From Hyphomicrobiales bacterium (GTDB taxonomy: Bacteria; Pseudomonadota; Alphaproteobacteria; Rhizobiales; Rhizobiaceae), in contig UBMU01000042.1 in NCBI GenBank assembly GCA_900466605.1, positions 1 to 64,000 of the forward strand: 64,000 nt of DNA, given 5' to 3'. The translations under genes were made by a program, and so were the position numbers. Shown here piece after piece: positions 1 through 7,671 of the stretch. Position 1 is the first letter of the stretch; every line of letters starts with the position of its first letter. The notes below the pieces were generated by a model. That model saw only the letters and a program-made list of their open reading frames with translations. It did not search any database and had not been told where the DNA came from.

Positions 1-59
1 CTGCCGAAGTGCAGTTCCTCGGCCACCGCTTTGAAATAGGAGAGTTGGCGTAGTTCCAT
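1..59 (-). CDS. LysR-family transcriptional regulator, N-terminal 19 residues only
   Basis: The reverse strand from 59 to the left edge reads MELRQLSYFKAVAEELHFG, the usual opening of a LysR DNA-binding domain (helix 1 of the winged HTH). A good ribosome binding site (GGGAGG) lies 5 bases before the ATG, just right of 59. The rest of the gene is outside the window, so its targets are unknown. It is divergent from the XRE gene at 158, so positions 60-157 should hold promoters for both. Confidence 0.8.
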   Translation of the reverse strand, partial: MELRQLSYFKAVAEELHFG

Positions 60-157
60 GAATGCCTCCCAACCGGCTTCAGAGTTGAACCCGTCTACGA
101 CTAATTAGGGACTATCAGTCCGTCGATTGTCAAGCCGTTTATATGTCTTGTGGTTAG

Positions 158-433
158 ATGGACACACGACAAACCATCGGCTGGAATTTGCGCCGCCTGC
201 GGGTTGCGAAAGGTTTGTCTCAAGAAAAGCTCGCTCTCGAGTCGAATATTGATCGTTCATACGTGGGGCGTGTCGAGCGCGGCAAAGAAAATGTAACTGT
301 CGCGACGCTCGAAGCGTTTGCGAGAGTGTTGGCCGTTAATGTCGCCGCATTGTTCGAAGAGATCAATCCAACCGAAAACAAGCCTAGCTCGCTCCGCTCG
401 GGCCGAAAGCGGCGAGTGTCCGACACCCGTTAA
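158..433 (+). CDS. Small XRE-family HTH transcriptional regulator
   Basis: The 91-residue protein is almost entirely one HTH_3/Cro-C1 domain (about residues 8-64). It has the typical 'LRRLRVAKGLSQEKLA' helix-turn and the 'SYVGRVERGKENVT' recognition/turn pattern. A basic tail follows (about 70-91) with no sensor domain. Such single-domain regulators usually act as dimeric repressors; the target is not shown here. It is divergent from the partial LysR gene. The start is the first in-frame ATG but lacks a strong ribosome binding site. It lies outside the acnB-flanked segment and may belong to the chromosome proper. Confidence 0.8.
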   Translation: MDTRQTIGWNLRRLRVAKGLSQEKLALESNIDRSYVGRVERGKENVTVATLEAFARVLAVNVAALFEEINPTENKPSSLRSGRKRRVSDTR

Positions 434-691
434 GAGTGCCGGTAGTTTTAGCTGTTTACTGGAGGATTAGGTGCCCAAGCCCTTTAGGCTGCACATGCGA
501 AGGTGCTCCATCGACTATTCTTGCGCTTGAACCAAGCCGAGCTGCCGGCCCAGCTAAAGTGAACGGCATGCAACCATCTCCGACTACCTGCTCGCGACCA
601 ACTGCCGATCAAGCGATCCATGTTTCTGCTAAGCGCCACGCCTTCACCTCTGACCAGGCCGGCGGCCGTCACCAGGAACAACACCCCGCTC
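434..691. other. Intergenic stretch with no recognisable gene
   Basis: Between the XRE gene and the terminator after the acnB remnant I see only short open frames on both strands. None has a convincing start, ribosome binding site or family resemblance. It may be degraded DNA. Confidence 0.5.
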
Positions 692-729
692 AAAAAGAAA
701 AGCTTGCCGAACGATGAGGTGCGGCAAGC
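692..729 (-). terminator. Rho-independent terminator downstream of the acnB remnant
   Basis: GCTTGCCG (702-709) pairs with CGGCAAGC (722-729). On the minus strand the hairpin is followed by an almost pure T run (complement of AAAAAGAAAA, 692-701). It resembles the terminator of the intact acnB at 50993-51030, including the shared loop-side sequence AGGTGCGGCA, so the two are homologous. Here it sits about 100 bases after the old stop codon, against 15 bases for the intact gene. Confidence 0.75.
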
Positions 730-830
730 ATTCGAAGATAAACCTCGATTTTCGGGAGGAGTGAGCTGTTCCGTCCTCCTCCATCGACGGGATCCTGTGC
801 GATTCCGATCACAGCATCGAGGTCAGATCC

Positions 831-1980
831 CTAGTAGTGGACGGACAAGGAATCGATGCGAACAGCCTTAGGGGGAGCGAACTTTGTCAGATCTATCCCA
901 TCAACGGCAGTTCGGTACTCCTCAATGCTCGGCGTGCGGCCAAGGATCGCCGACAGCACTACGTGCGGGGTCGAGGCGAGAAGCGATTCACCCTTCTTCT
1001 CGGCGGTGTCCTCAACGACGCGGCCCTGGAACAAACGGGTCGACGTCGCCAGAACGGTATCGCCCTTCTCCGCCTTCTCCTGGTTGCCCATGCAAAGGTT
1101 GCAGCCTGGACGCTCGAGATAGAGGATGTTCTCGTACTCGGTGCGGTTCGAGGTCTTGGGATTCAGGTCATCGAATTCAAAGCCTGAATATTTCTGCAGG
1201 ATTTCCCAATCCCCTTCTGCCTTCAACTCATCGATGATGTTGTAAGTCGGCGCGGCGACGACGAGCGGCGCCGTGAATTCGACTTTGCCCTAGGCTTTCT
1301 CGATGTTCCTCAGCATCTGGGCCACGATCTTCATATCGCCCTTGTGCACCATGCACGAGCCCGCGAAGCCGAGGTCCACCTTTTTGGAGCCGCCATAATA
1401 GGAAACCGGGCGGATCGTATCGTGGGTATAACGCCTCGACACATCGGCATTGTTCACGTCGGGATCGGCGATCATCGGCTCGTCGATAACGTCGAGATCG
1501 ACGACGACTTCCGCGAAATATTTCGCGTTGTGGTCCGGGGTTAGTGCCGGCTTTTCGCCCGAGCGGATCTCGGCAATGCGCTCGTCGGCCTTGTTGATCA
1601 GGCCCTTCAGCGTCTGCGCCGCATTGTCCATGCCCTTGTCGATCATGATCTGGATGCGCGACTTTGCGATCTCGAGCGACTCGATCAGCGTCTCGTCCTG
1701 GCTGATGCAGATCGACGCCTTGGCCTTCATCTCGGCTGTCCAGTCGGTGAAGGTGAAGGCCTGGTCGGCGAGAAGCGTGCCGATGTGGACTTCAATGATC
1801 CGGCCCTGGAAGACGTTATCACCGTGCTGCTTGAGCATCTGAGCCTGGGTGGCATGCACCACGTCGCGGAAGTCCATGTAGGGCTGCATCGTACCCTTGA
1901 AGGTCACCTTGACCGACTGCGGGATCGGCATGGTTGCCTCGCCGGTGGCGAGTGCCAGCGCGACGGTGCCGCTATCGGCT
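831..1980 (-). pseudogene. acnB: Truncated acnB remnant (C-terminal part of aconitate hydratase B)
   Basis: The minus strand encodes roughly the last 375-380 residues of AcnB. It is nearly identical in protein to the C-terminal part of the intact copy at 51046-53835, including the iron-sulfur cysteines (GSCMVHKGD and CNLCMGN). Three lesions make it a pseudogene. The 5' two thirds are missing, with homology stopping near 1980. There is no start codon of its own. In the run IEKAEGKVEF a glutamate codon has become TAG near 1290, splitting the frame into 1290-2000 and 831-1226. Nucleotide differences from the intact copy are mostly at third positions, while protein changes are few (Q/E, E/A, H/A, S/T, A/V, R/K). 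It looks like a second, once-functional allele, not a fresh duplication. Confidence 0.9.
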
Positions 1981-2316
1981 GCATGTCTTCGGCGGCACAA
2001 ATTGCTGTCTAGAAATTTTGGTCTGGGATGAGCGCGCGGTCACCGTTGGTCGCAGGTGGAGATCGCACGAACCAGCACCTTTTGGGGTCGGTACTGGTGA
2101 CCGTACTCAGTGAAAAATCTCGGAATTCGGCGTGGTTTAGAGCAACATCCTGTTGGCAGGATCGGAAAAATCAAACCGAGCGGCCTAAGATCGAGGTCGC
2201 GGATCGGCTTCCGGGCGGAAAATCGCGCAACTGAAAGATAGTATTTCAGTTCACCCCACAGCCGTTTAACTGCCCCGTTGCTCGTGGTAGAATCAGAGCG
2301 TCGAGAGGGCTGCGAT
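1981..2316. other. Junction and upstream region of the CHAT protease gene
   Basis: Homology to acnB ends near 1980, so this is the left junction of the foreign segment. It contains no convincing gene; the short frames here lack start signals and family resemblance. The one clear element is the inverted repeat at 2229-2251. A promoter for the plus-strand CHAT gene should lie here, but I cannot place -35 and -10 boxes with confidence. Confidence 0.5.
2229..2251. promoter_or_regulatory. Perfect 8-bp inverted repeat upstream of the CHAT gene
   Basis: AACTGAAA (2229-2236) and TTTCAGTT (2244-2251) are perfect inverted arms separated by 7 bases. The repeat lies 66 bases before the ATG of the CHAT gene. 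Its size fits a dimeric regulator operator. It lacks a GC-rich stem and a T run, so a terminator is unlikely. The binding protein is unknown. Confidence 0.4.
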
Positions 2317-5300
2317 ATGAGCACCCCGGGTCCAGAAGATACTCATGTCATCTTGCAAGCTGACGCCGCAAAACGCGCCAGGCGTTATCGTCAGGCTGCG
2401 CAGATCCTGGAGGATGCACGACAGGGTGCAGACACCTCGTTTTTTCGTCGGCAGCTGGCGTACACGATCGGCGCAGGCGTAGAGTACCGCCTCCAGGTGC
2501 AACATTCTCTTCAGATTGTCATCGATCGTGATATCGTTGGTCGACTTCTGGTCGAACTCGACTATGCCATATCCCTGGATAACACGATTCCCGATCTGCA
2601 TTGGGATACCGCCGTCATACATGCTCTCTTCACCGGTGATCTGGACACAGCCCAAGCGGCGTTGGATCGCGCCCTTGAGCTTGGAATGCAGCATCCGATG
2701 ATGGGCTCGCTTTTGGCTATTTTGGCCCGAAAGGGCGAACCGGAAAAACCCGGCAACGGCCCGGCCTACAGGCTACGCAATCTTATTTTCCGTCTGGTCA
2801 ACGCAACTGCCGACGACACAATCCCCGAATTCGGCGATCCAACGAAAGATGCCGATCCACCGCAGTCCTTCGCCGATTATGTAATGCGTGTGGAAAAGGA
2901 AGTTCGCAGCGCAGATCCCGATCCAGGTCCTGGGATCGGCGCGCTGGTGGAGACATGGAGAGCCATGCGAGAGGGAAGCCTAGTGACAACCGCCTCGGCT
3001 GATTATGGCACCGAACTCCTCTACCGCGCAGCGGCAGCCAGCACGGACGATGACTTAAAGCGGGCAACGCTTTCCGATGTGGCAATGCTCTGGCGCGACA
3101 TGTCATTCCAGACCTCGAGCGGCGATCCCACTCCCTCAGACCTGAGAAAAGCCAGACGCATCGCACAGAGAGCCCTCGACATTGTCGCGGGCGCGGAAGT
3201 TGATATCGACGCGGACCTCCATGGCGATCTCTGGCTCGCCCTGGGACAAGGCTCAGCAAGACCAGCCGATCTCCAGCTTGGCCCTGCGCTCGACGCTTAC
3301 ACCCACGCACTGCAGCTCAAGCGGATTGCTGGAAATGACGCCGATGTCGTTCGCTTGACCGACCTCCTCAAGAAGATGCTCGACCACGCGATTCAACACG
3401 GCGTCGGCGTCAGCTTCGGTTTCGGTGCTCTTGGTCAAGCACGATCGGATTTGGAAGCAGCTTATGCCGCCAGCCGGGTTATAGGCGATCCCAAGACAAT
3501 GTTTAGGACCGGAATGCATTATGTGCATCTACTCAGTACTCTGGAACAGGCTATCCTCGCGATCAACGTCCTCGACGAACTGCTGGACGCGCACGACTGG
3601 AGCCAGGACGAGCGATTTGAGATCTTGTTCGAAAAAGCTATGCGGCTGTCTGAGGCGCGAAGCCAATCTGATGCGCTGGCTCTCCACCAACAACTCAAGG
3701 ACGACGTTGCAGCGCGTTCGGATCGTGAGCGGTGCATTTTCTGGAATTCCTATTCGAATGTGCTCCGGGATTTGCAGTTCTACGAAGATGCGCTGGATGC
3801 AAATCGGGAGGCTCTCGCATCGAGGCCGGCAGTAGGCGCCGGCCAATTCGATCAGCTCGGCTGCATGCTTCACTCCAATCGCGGCATCATTCTTCTGGCA
3901 CTGGATCGTGTGGACGAAGCGGAAAGCGAGGCGGAGCTCGCGGTCGACGTTGCCGCCCAACTACCAAACAACGACGAACAGATCCATGCCGGCGAGCTTG
4001 TCATCCAGGTCGCACTACGCAAGGGGAACTATGCCAAAGCCATTAGAGAATACGAAAAGGTGACTGGCCTGCAGAGCGACAGAATCACGAAAGGGAAACC
4101 CGATCCAACGGTGTGGCAATCGGTACTGCACGGATGGAGCCGCATCGAAGGGATGGGGCTGGAAGCAAAGATAAAGAGCGGTGAACCTCCGGGAAAATGT
4201 CTCGCGCTAGCAGAGTCCCTGAAAGGAAGACTTCTATGGCTTCTCGGCCAGCTGAGCACCGCAGATGCAAGGGGCCGGTTGACCTCCGAAGCATTTGCGC
4301 CGGCTGTTCAACGCTGCCAGGAGTGGGTTTCTGCCGGCGGCGGTAAACGCTGCCTCGTTACGATGTTCGGCAGTTCCAGAGGAATTGCGATATTCTCGAT
4401 CAGCGGGCTGGATGGAAGCGTTGCTGTGCAATGGATCGACGGGCCAGTCTACGACGAGTTCCGGGACCGCATCCTGAATGTCTGGGGACATGTGACCGAT
4501 TGTGCACTGGACCAATCCGTACAGATTTCGCTGGCCAGAGCCGGTGCACGACCCGAGCTGCTGTTGGAAAGCACGTGCGCCCTCAGTCACCTGCTTCTCG
4601 AGCATACCGGAGCACTTCTGGCCCGGGCGGTCCCGTCGCTCTCTGACGGCGGCACCGCATTGGTTATCATTCCACATCGCGCCTTACGGGCGCTTCCCCT
4701 CGCCCATGCACGCCTTCCGGACGGACGGCACTTGTCCGAGGTCTTTGACGAAGTCTCGATAGCGGCGACAATGGATCTGTTCGCTTCAACCCTTGACGTA
4801 CCAGTCGATATCGGTGAGACGCGGGAGCTGTTTCTCGATCCGGAAGACAATCTGCCCTTCGCGCGACTTGAGGGCGCCATTGCGGCAGCGGCAGAGGTGC
4901 GGACTGGCTGGCGGGCGACAAAGCGCGAGTTTCTTCGTGCGCTGAAAGGCTCAGGCGCGGTATTCGTGTCGGCTCACAGTGAGTTCGTCCCGACAAATCC
5001 TTGGGAATCGTGGATTGCATTCCACGATGGCCGCCTTTCGCTTGCCGATATTGTCCAAGAGCGTAGCATCCGCCGATCCCTCCTGGTGCTTTCTTCGTGT
5101 GAAAGCGGTTCGTCCCAGCAAAGCAATTCGGATGAGCCGTTCGGCTTCCCAACGCTCCTTCACCAGGCGGGTGCAGGCGGTGTCATCGCGCCGCTTTGGA
5201 GGGTCGACGACTTTGCGACATTCCTCCTGATCACCCGCCTGCAGGAAGGTCTCGTCGACGGCCTCACACCGGCGCAGGCGCTGGGGCAGGCAAGCCACTG

Positions 5301-5565
5301 GCTGAGGGGCCTCACCGCGCGGGACGCGCTGCGGCGCCTTGACGATCTCGAGACACGCATGGGCGAGGCGTTAGCGGATCGATCCGTCTGCGATGCCGCT
5401 GCCGCGCTCGGCCGCCAGCGGGGATGGTTGCAGGCCGCCTTCGTGGGGCCAGAACGCCCGTTCGAAGCGCCATTGTTCTGGGCGGCATTTCAACATCTGG
5501 GTAAGCCTTATGTACCTTTGGAGAGGAGCTTTGGCGATGAAGGCAGACACCATCGTGATCTTTGA
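2317..5565 (+). CDS. TPR-CHAT caspase-like protease
   Basis: The protein has 1082 residues. About the first 750 are helical, with TPR-like repeats (for example around 'RDLQFYEDALDANREALA' and 'GNYAKAIREYEKVTG'). A C-terminal CHAT domain (caspase family, clan CD) spans roughly 760-1060. The catalytic pair is visible: His887 in VSAHSEF and Cys928 in VLSSCESGSS, followed by the typical GAGGVIAPLWRVDD strand. CHAT proteases cleave specific partner proteins, and their TPR part commonly senses or binds a trigger. The ATG at 2317 is chosen over a TTG at 2278 because AGAGGG lies just before it. The end overlaps the next gene by 29 bases. It is convergent with the eCIS operon, whose cargo and immunity genes are its nearest neighbours. 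Its substrate is unknown. Confidence 0.85.
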   Translation: MSTPGPEDTHVILQADAAKRARRYRQAAQILEDARQGADTSFFRRQLAYTIGAGVEYRLQVQHSLQIVIDRDIVGRLLVELDYAISLDNTIPDLHWDTAVIHALFTGDLDTAQAALDRALELGMQHPMMGSLLAILARKGEPEKPGNGPAYRLRNLIFRLVNATADDTIPEFGDPTKDADPPQSFADYVMRVEKEVRSADPDPGPGIGALVETWRAMREGSLVTTASADYGTELLYRAAAASTDDDLKRATLSDVAMLWRDMSFQTSSGDPTPSDLRKARRIAQRALDIVAGAEVDIDADLHGDLWLALGQGSARPADLQLGPALDAYTHALQLKRIAGNDADVVRLTDLLKKMLDHAIQHGVGVSFGFGALGQARSDLEAAYAASRVIGDPKTMFRTGMHYVHLLSTLEQAILAINVLDELLDAHDWSQDERFEILFEKAMRLSEARSQSDALALHQQLKDDVAARSDRERCIFWNSYSNVLRDLQFYEDALDANREALASRPAVGAGQFDQLGCMLHSNRGIILLALDRVDEAESEAELAVDVAAQLPNNDEQIHAGELVIQVALRKGNYAKAIREYEKVTGLQSDRITKGKPDPTVWQSVLHGWSRIEGMGLEAKIKSGEPPGKCLALAESLKGRLLWLLGQLSTADARGRLTSEAFAPAVQRCQEWVSAGGGKRCLVTMFGSSRGIAIFSISGLDGSVAVQWIDGPVYDEFRDRILNVWGHVTDCALDQSVQISLARAGARPELLLESTCALSHLLLEHTGALLARAVPSLSDGGTALVIIPHRALRALPLAHARLPDGRHLSEVFDEVSIAATMDLFASTLDVPVDIGETRELFLDPEDNLPFARLEGAIAAAAEVRTGWRATKREFLRALKGSGAVFVSAHSEFVPTNPWESWIAFHDGRLSLADIVQERSIRRSLLVLSSCESGSSQQSNSDEPFGFPTLLHQAGAGGVIAPLWRVDDFATFLLITRLQEGLVDGLTPAQALGQASHWLRGLTARDALRRLDDLETRMGEALADRSVCDAAAALGRQRGWLQAAFVGPERPFEAPLFWAAFQHLGKPYVPLERSFGDEGRHHRDL

Positions 5566-5860
5566 TCAGGCCACGCCTGAAGCGTCGATCGGCCGACCGA
5601 CGCAGGCCCGAGGAACCGAATCCCGGCTAGTGCGGGCGGTCGAACTGAGCTCGAATACACTTGAGACGGCGCTAACAGGCTTCATCGAAGCCCTTAGCGG
5701 GATGCTCGATAATGTACAGAGCAAATCAGGCGACTACGCCGTGGACACCGTGGAAGTGTCCGCCCAAGTGGGTGCCGACGGCAGGGTGGGCATCATGGGA
5801 ATTGGCGCTTCAGCCCAAGCGACCTCCAGCCTGAAGATCATTTTCAAGCGAAAGGGGTGA
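5537..5860 (+). CDS. Small Trypco/Pepco-like protease-associated protein
   Basis: This 107-residue protein starts inside the CHAT gene (29-base overlap, ribosome binding site GAGAGGAGC), so the two are translationally coupled. The middle is one amphipathic helix (about 40-65). The end is a beta-rich motif, 'VDTVEVSAQVGADG' then a Gly/Ala turn and 'SSLKIIFKRKG'. This matches the general form of the small Trypco1/Pepco domains (CU044_2847-like), which occur beside trypsin- or CHAT-type peptidases in bacterial conflict systems. Those domains are thought to act as effector-associated adaptors. The assignment rests on pattern and context, without a profile search. Confidence 0.6.
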   Translation: MKADTIVIFDQATPEASIGRPTQARGTESRLVRAVELSSNTLETALTGFIEALSGMLDNVQSKSGDYAVDTVEVSAQVGADGRVGIMGIGASAQATSSLKIIFKRKG

Positions 5861-5878
5861 TCAGTTTCCTGAACTGAT
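5860..5878 (+). terminator. Possible weak terminator after the CHAT module
   Basis: ATCAGTT (5860-5866) and AACTGAT (5872-5878) form a 7-bp stem with a 5-base loop, directly at the stop codon of the small protein and followed by only TT. It could end the plus-strand transcript, but the stem is AT-rich and the T run short. It also overlaps the first of two 21-base direct repeats. Confidence 0.3.
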
Positions 5879-5907
5879 TTGGGCCATTCCTGAACCGATG
5901 TGGGCCG
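5866..5907. repeat. Two tandem 21-base direct repeats
   Basis: Two adjacent copies of a TTCCTGAAC-GAT-TGGGCC sequence (5866-5886 and 5887-5907) differ at three positions. Tandem repeats of this length are found at the ends of some IS21-like elements, so this may be an IS end remnant. No transposase is nearby. The rest of 5908-6151 shows no gene or other element I recognise. Confidence 0.4.
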
Positions 5908-6151
5908 TGCATCCCGATCTTTCATCGAGGGAATCGCCGACGCTCAGCCGGTGGCCCAACATCCACACTGGATATGGTCCCCCGATACTAGCGACCAGCA
6001 AGCCGGAGGCCCTCGGAGCGGAATTCTCTGCGCCAGCTGAGCCACCCCGGCAGTCCGGCTACCGCTGCCGCGTCGATAGTGGCAGCAACGAGCTTGGCCG
6101 ATGCCGAGACGCTCAGGACGTGCCATCGGGTTTCGGGCGGTCCGCGGCTGC

Positions 6152-6922
6152 TTATCCCAACAGCTCGGCAACGAGCGCTGCGGCGACCGAACGGTTGCCA
6201 CGCGGATCGCCTGACAGCAGGGAATGTAATTCTTCCTGGAAGGATCGCCTCAATGCGGCGACGGCCTCGTCCTTGCCATCACCGGGACCCGAAGAGGGAG
6301 GGAGCCCAAGCCCGAAATCATATGCCGCCTGCCTGAGTGCCAGAAGCAACCGCCTGTCTTGTTGGCTAACAGCTGTCTTTCCGGCCTGCGGCACCTCCGC
6401 CTTCATCGCGAGGGGCGCGAGATCTGCGAGGCGCAGACGGCCGATAGCAAGCACGGCCGTCATCCGCACACGCCAGTCCGGATCGCTGAGACCGGCGCGG
6501 ATCAAGGAGCGGACAAGGGTCGAGTTTCCATCGTTGTAAGATGTGATTGCGGCCTGAAGCATATGCCAGCCATGGGTGTTGTCGTGCGCTGACCCACCAC
6601 TCCGGCGAGGCCGTTTCATCATGGTCGCCCAGCCGCTCTCTGTTGTCTTCAAATGAAGTGCACCAAGCTTGAAGGCCAAGGCTTCGGTCAGCTCTTCCGA
6701 CCCCTCGCCTCTGACGGCCAACCAAGCCATGCTGTCCCGGCGCTGAAAGTCAACCTCGCGACTGTCGCCCTCAATGCCAGACCAGGAAGCGAAGGTTGGC
6801 GTACCGGCCCCAAGCGTGCCACGGTCAGGATCGCGCACCAATTCCTGAAGCTCAATGGCCAAGGCAACGTCTTCGAAAGCCACCTCTCCAAGCACTATGA
6901 TGCGGTCCGACAACTCATTCAT
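6152..6922 (-). CDS. HEAT-like protein, second gene after the eCIS effector (putative immunity or accessory)
   Basis: I do not recognise a named family for this 256-residue protein. The middle (about 130-180) resembles HEAT-type helical repeats: 'VRSLIRAGLSDPDWRVRMTA' then 'VLAIGRLRLADLAPLAMKA'. No signal peptide or membrane segment is visible. It overlaps the upstream gene by 4 bases (ATGA) and is the last gene of the eCIS transcript. A soluble helical-repeat protein coupled behind a toxin gene commonly serves as an immunity protein, but an adaptor or chaperone for cargo loading is equally possible. Confidence 0.6.
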   Translation of the reverse strand: MNELSDRIIVLGEVAFEDVALAIELQELVRDPDRGTLGAGTPTFASWSGIEGDSREVDFQRRDSMAWLAVRGEGSEELTEALAFKLGALHLKTTESGWATMMKRPRRSGGSAHDNTHGWHMLQAAITSYNDGNSTLVRSLIRAGLSDPDWRVRMTAVLAIGRLRLADLAPLAMKAEVPQAGKTAVSQQDRRLLLALRQAAYDFGLGLPPSSGPGDGKDEAVAALRRSFQEELHSLLSGDPRGNRSVAAALVAELLG

Positions 6923-7671
6923 CGCGGAACCCTCAGATCGGCTTTCATTGGCTGCTCGACACCGGGCGTAAAATCATAGGCCGCAAAAAGCAGGGCCTCG
7001 GGGTCCTTGATCTCGGAACCGAGAAGAAATTTCAACCAGCAGGCAGCTCGAATGAACTCACCGTCGTCAAGCCACCGCTTTAGCCAAGTGTTGAGGAAAT
7101 CCCGCCAACCGTCCGGCAGCTTGGATCGTGGCAGCTTGGTACACTCAAGTGCGAATAGCGCTTCGGGTGGCCAACTGGGTTGGGTTGCCCTATCGACCTT
7201 GGCGGCCAGTTGCGCTCCCTCACTGCTCTGATCGGCAAGCAAGAAATCCAGTATGGCATCGGCCAAGTTGTATATGGCAAACTCAGCGTGGCTGATCATA
7301 CTCGATCGCAGCCCCTTTTCTGCGGCCTCACCGGCAGCCCGCCAAAGCCCGTCGTCGTCTTTGCCGTCAGCCATCCAGTGCGCCAATGCAAGCGCCCGCC
7401 TGCAATCCGCGATGTCGCTCCACGAGGCGCCGCCCGTACGTGCGAGGGGTTTCTCAGCATTCTCCAACCAGGCTATGGCATTATTCAGGCTGCCCTCCAA
7501 CGTCGTGCGTTCCCCCACCAGCCATCCGGAAACGATGCTACGAAGCGACATCACCGCAGCATGGACTATCCGATCGGGACGAAACCGTTCGATGTCGCCG
7601 TCGGCTGGCAGGATCAGGCCACCATTGGCAATGGTTTGCCGCAGGGCGTGAGGGTCAAACCCAGCAATCAT
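6919..7671 (-). CDS. Unknown protein coupled to the eCIS effector gene (putative immunity protein)
   Basis: I do not recognise this 250-residue protein. It is mostly helical and Trp-rich, with no signal peptide, transmembrane segment or clear catalytic motif. Its ATG overlaps the effector stop codon (ATGA), so its synthesis is tied to that of the effector. A small cytoplasmic protein directly after a polymorphic-toxin-like gene is the classic position for cognate immunity. Because eCIS particles are normally released by lysis, an alternative role as effector chaperone should be kept in mind. Confidence 0.6.
   Translation of the reverse strand: MIAGFDPHALRQTIANGGLILPADGDIERFRPDRIVHAAVMSLRSIVSGWLVGERTTLEGSLNNAIAWLENAEKPLARTGGASWSDIADCRRALALAHWMADGKDDDGLWRAAGEAAEKGLRSSMISHAEFAIYNLADAILDFLLADQSSEGAQLAAKVDRATQPSWPPEALFALECTKLPRSKLPDGWRDFLNTWLKRWLDDGEFIRAACWLKFLLGSEIKDPEALLFAAYDFTPGVEQPMKADLRVPR

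Noticed and set aside
831..2000. A second functional aconitase gene
   Set aside because: The copy lacks the N-terminal two thirds, has no start and contains a stop codon.
2040..2324. 94-codon minus-strand frame at the left island junction as a transposase piece
   Set aside because: No transposase motif could be recognised in it.
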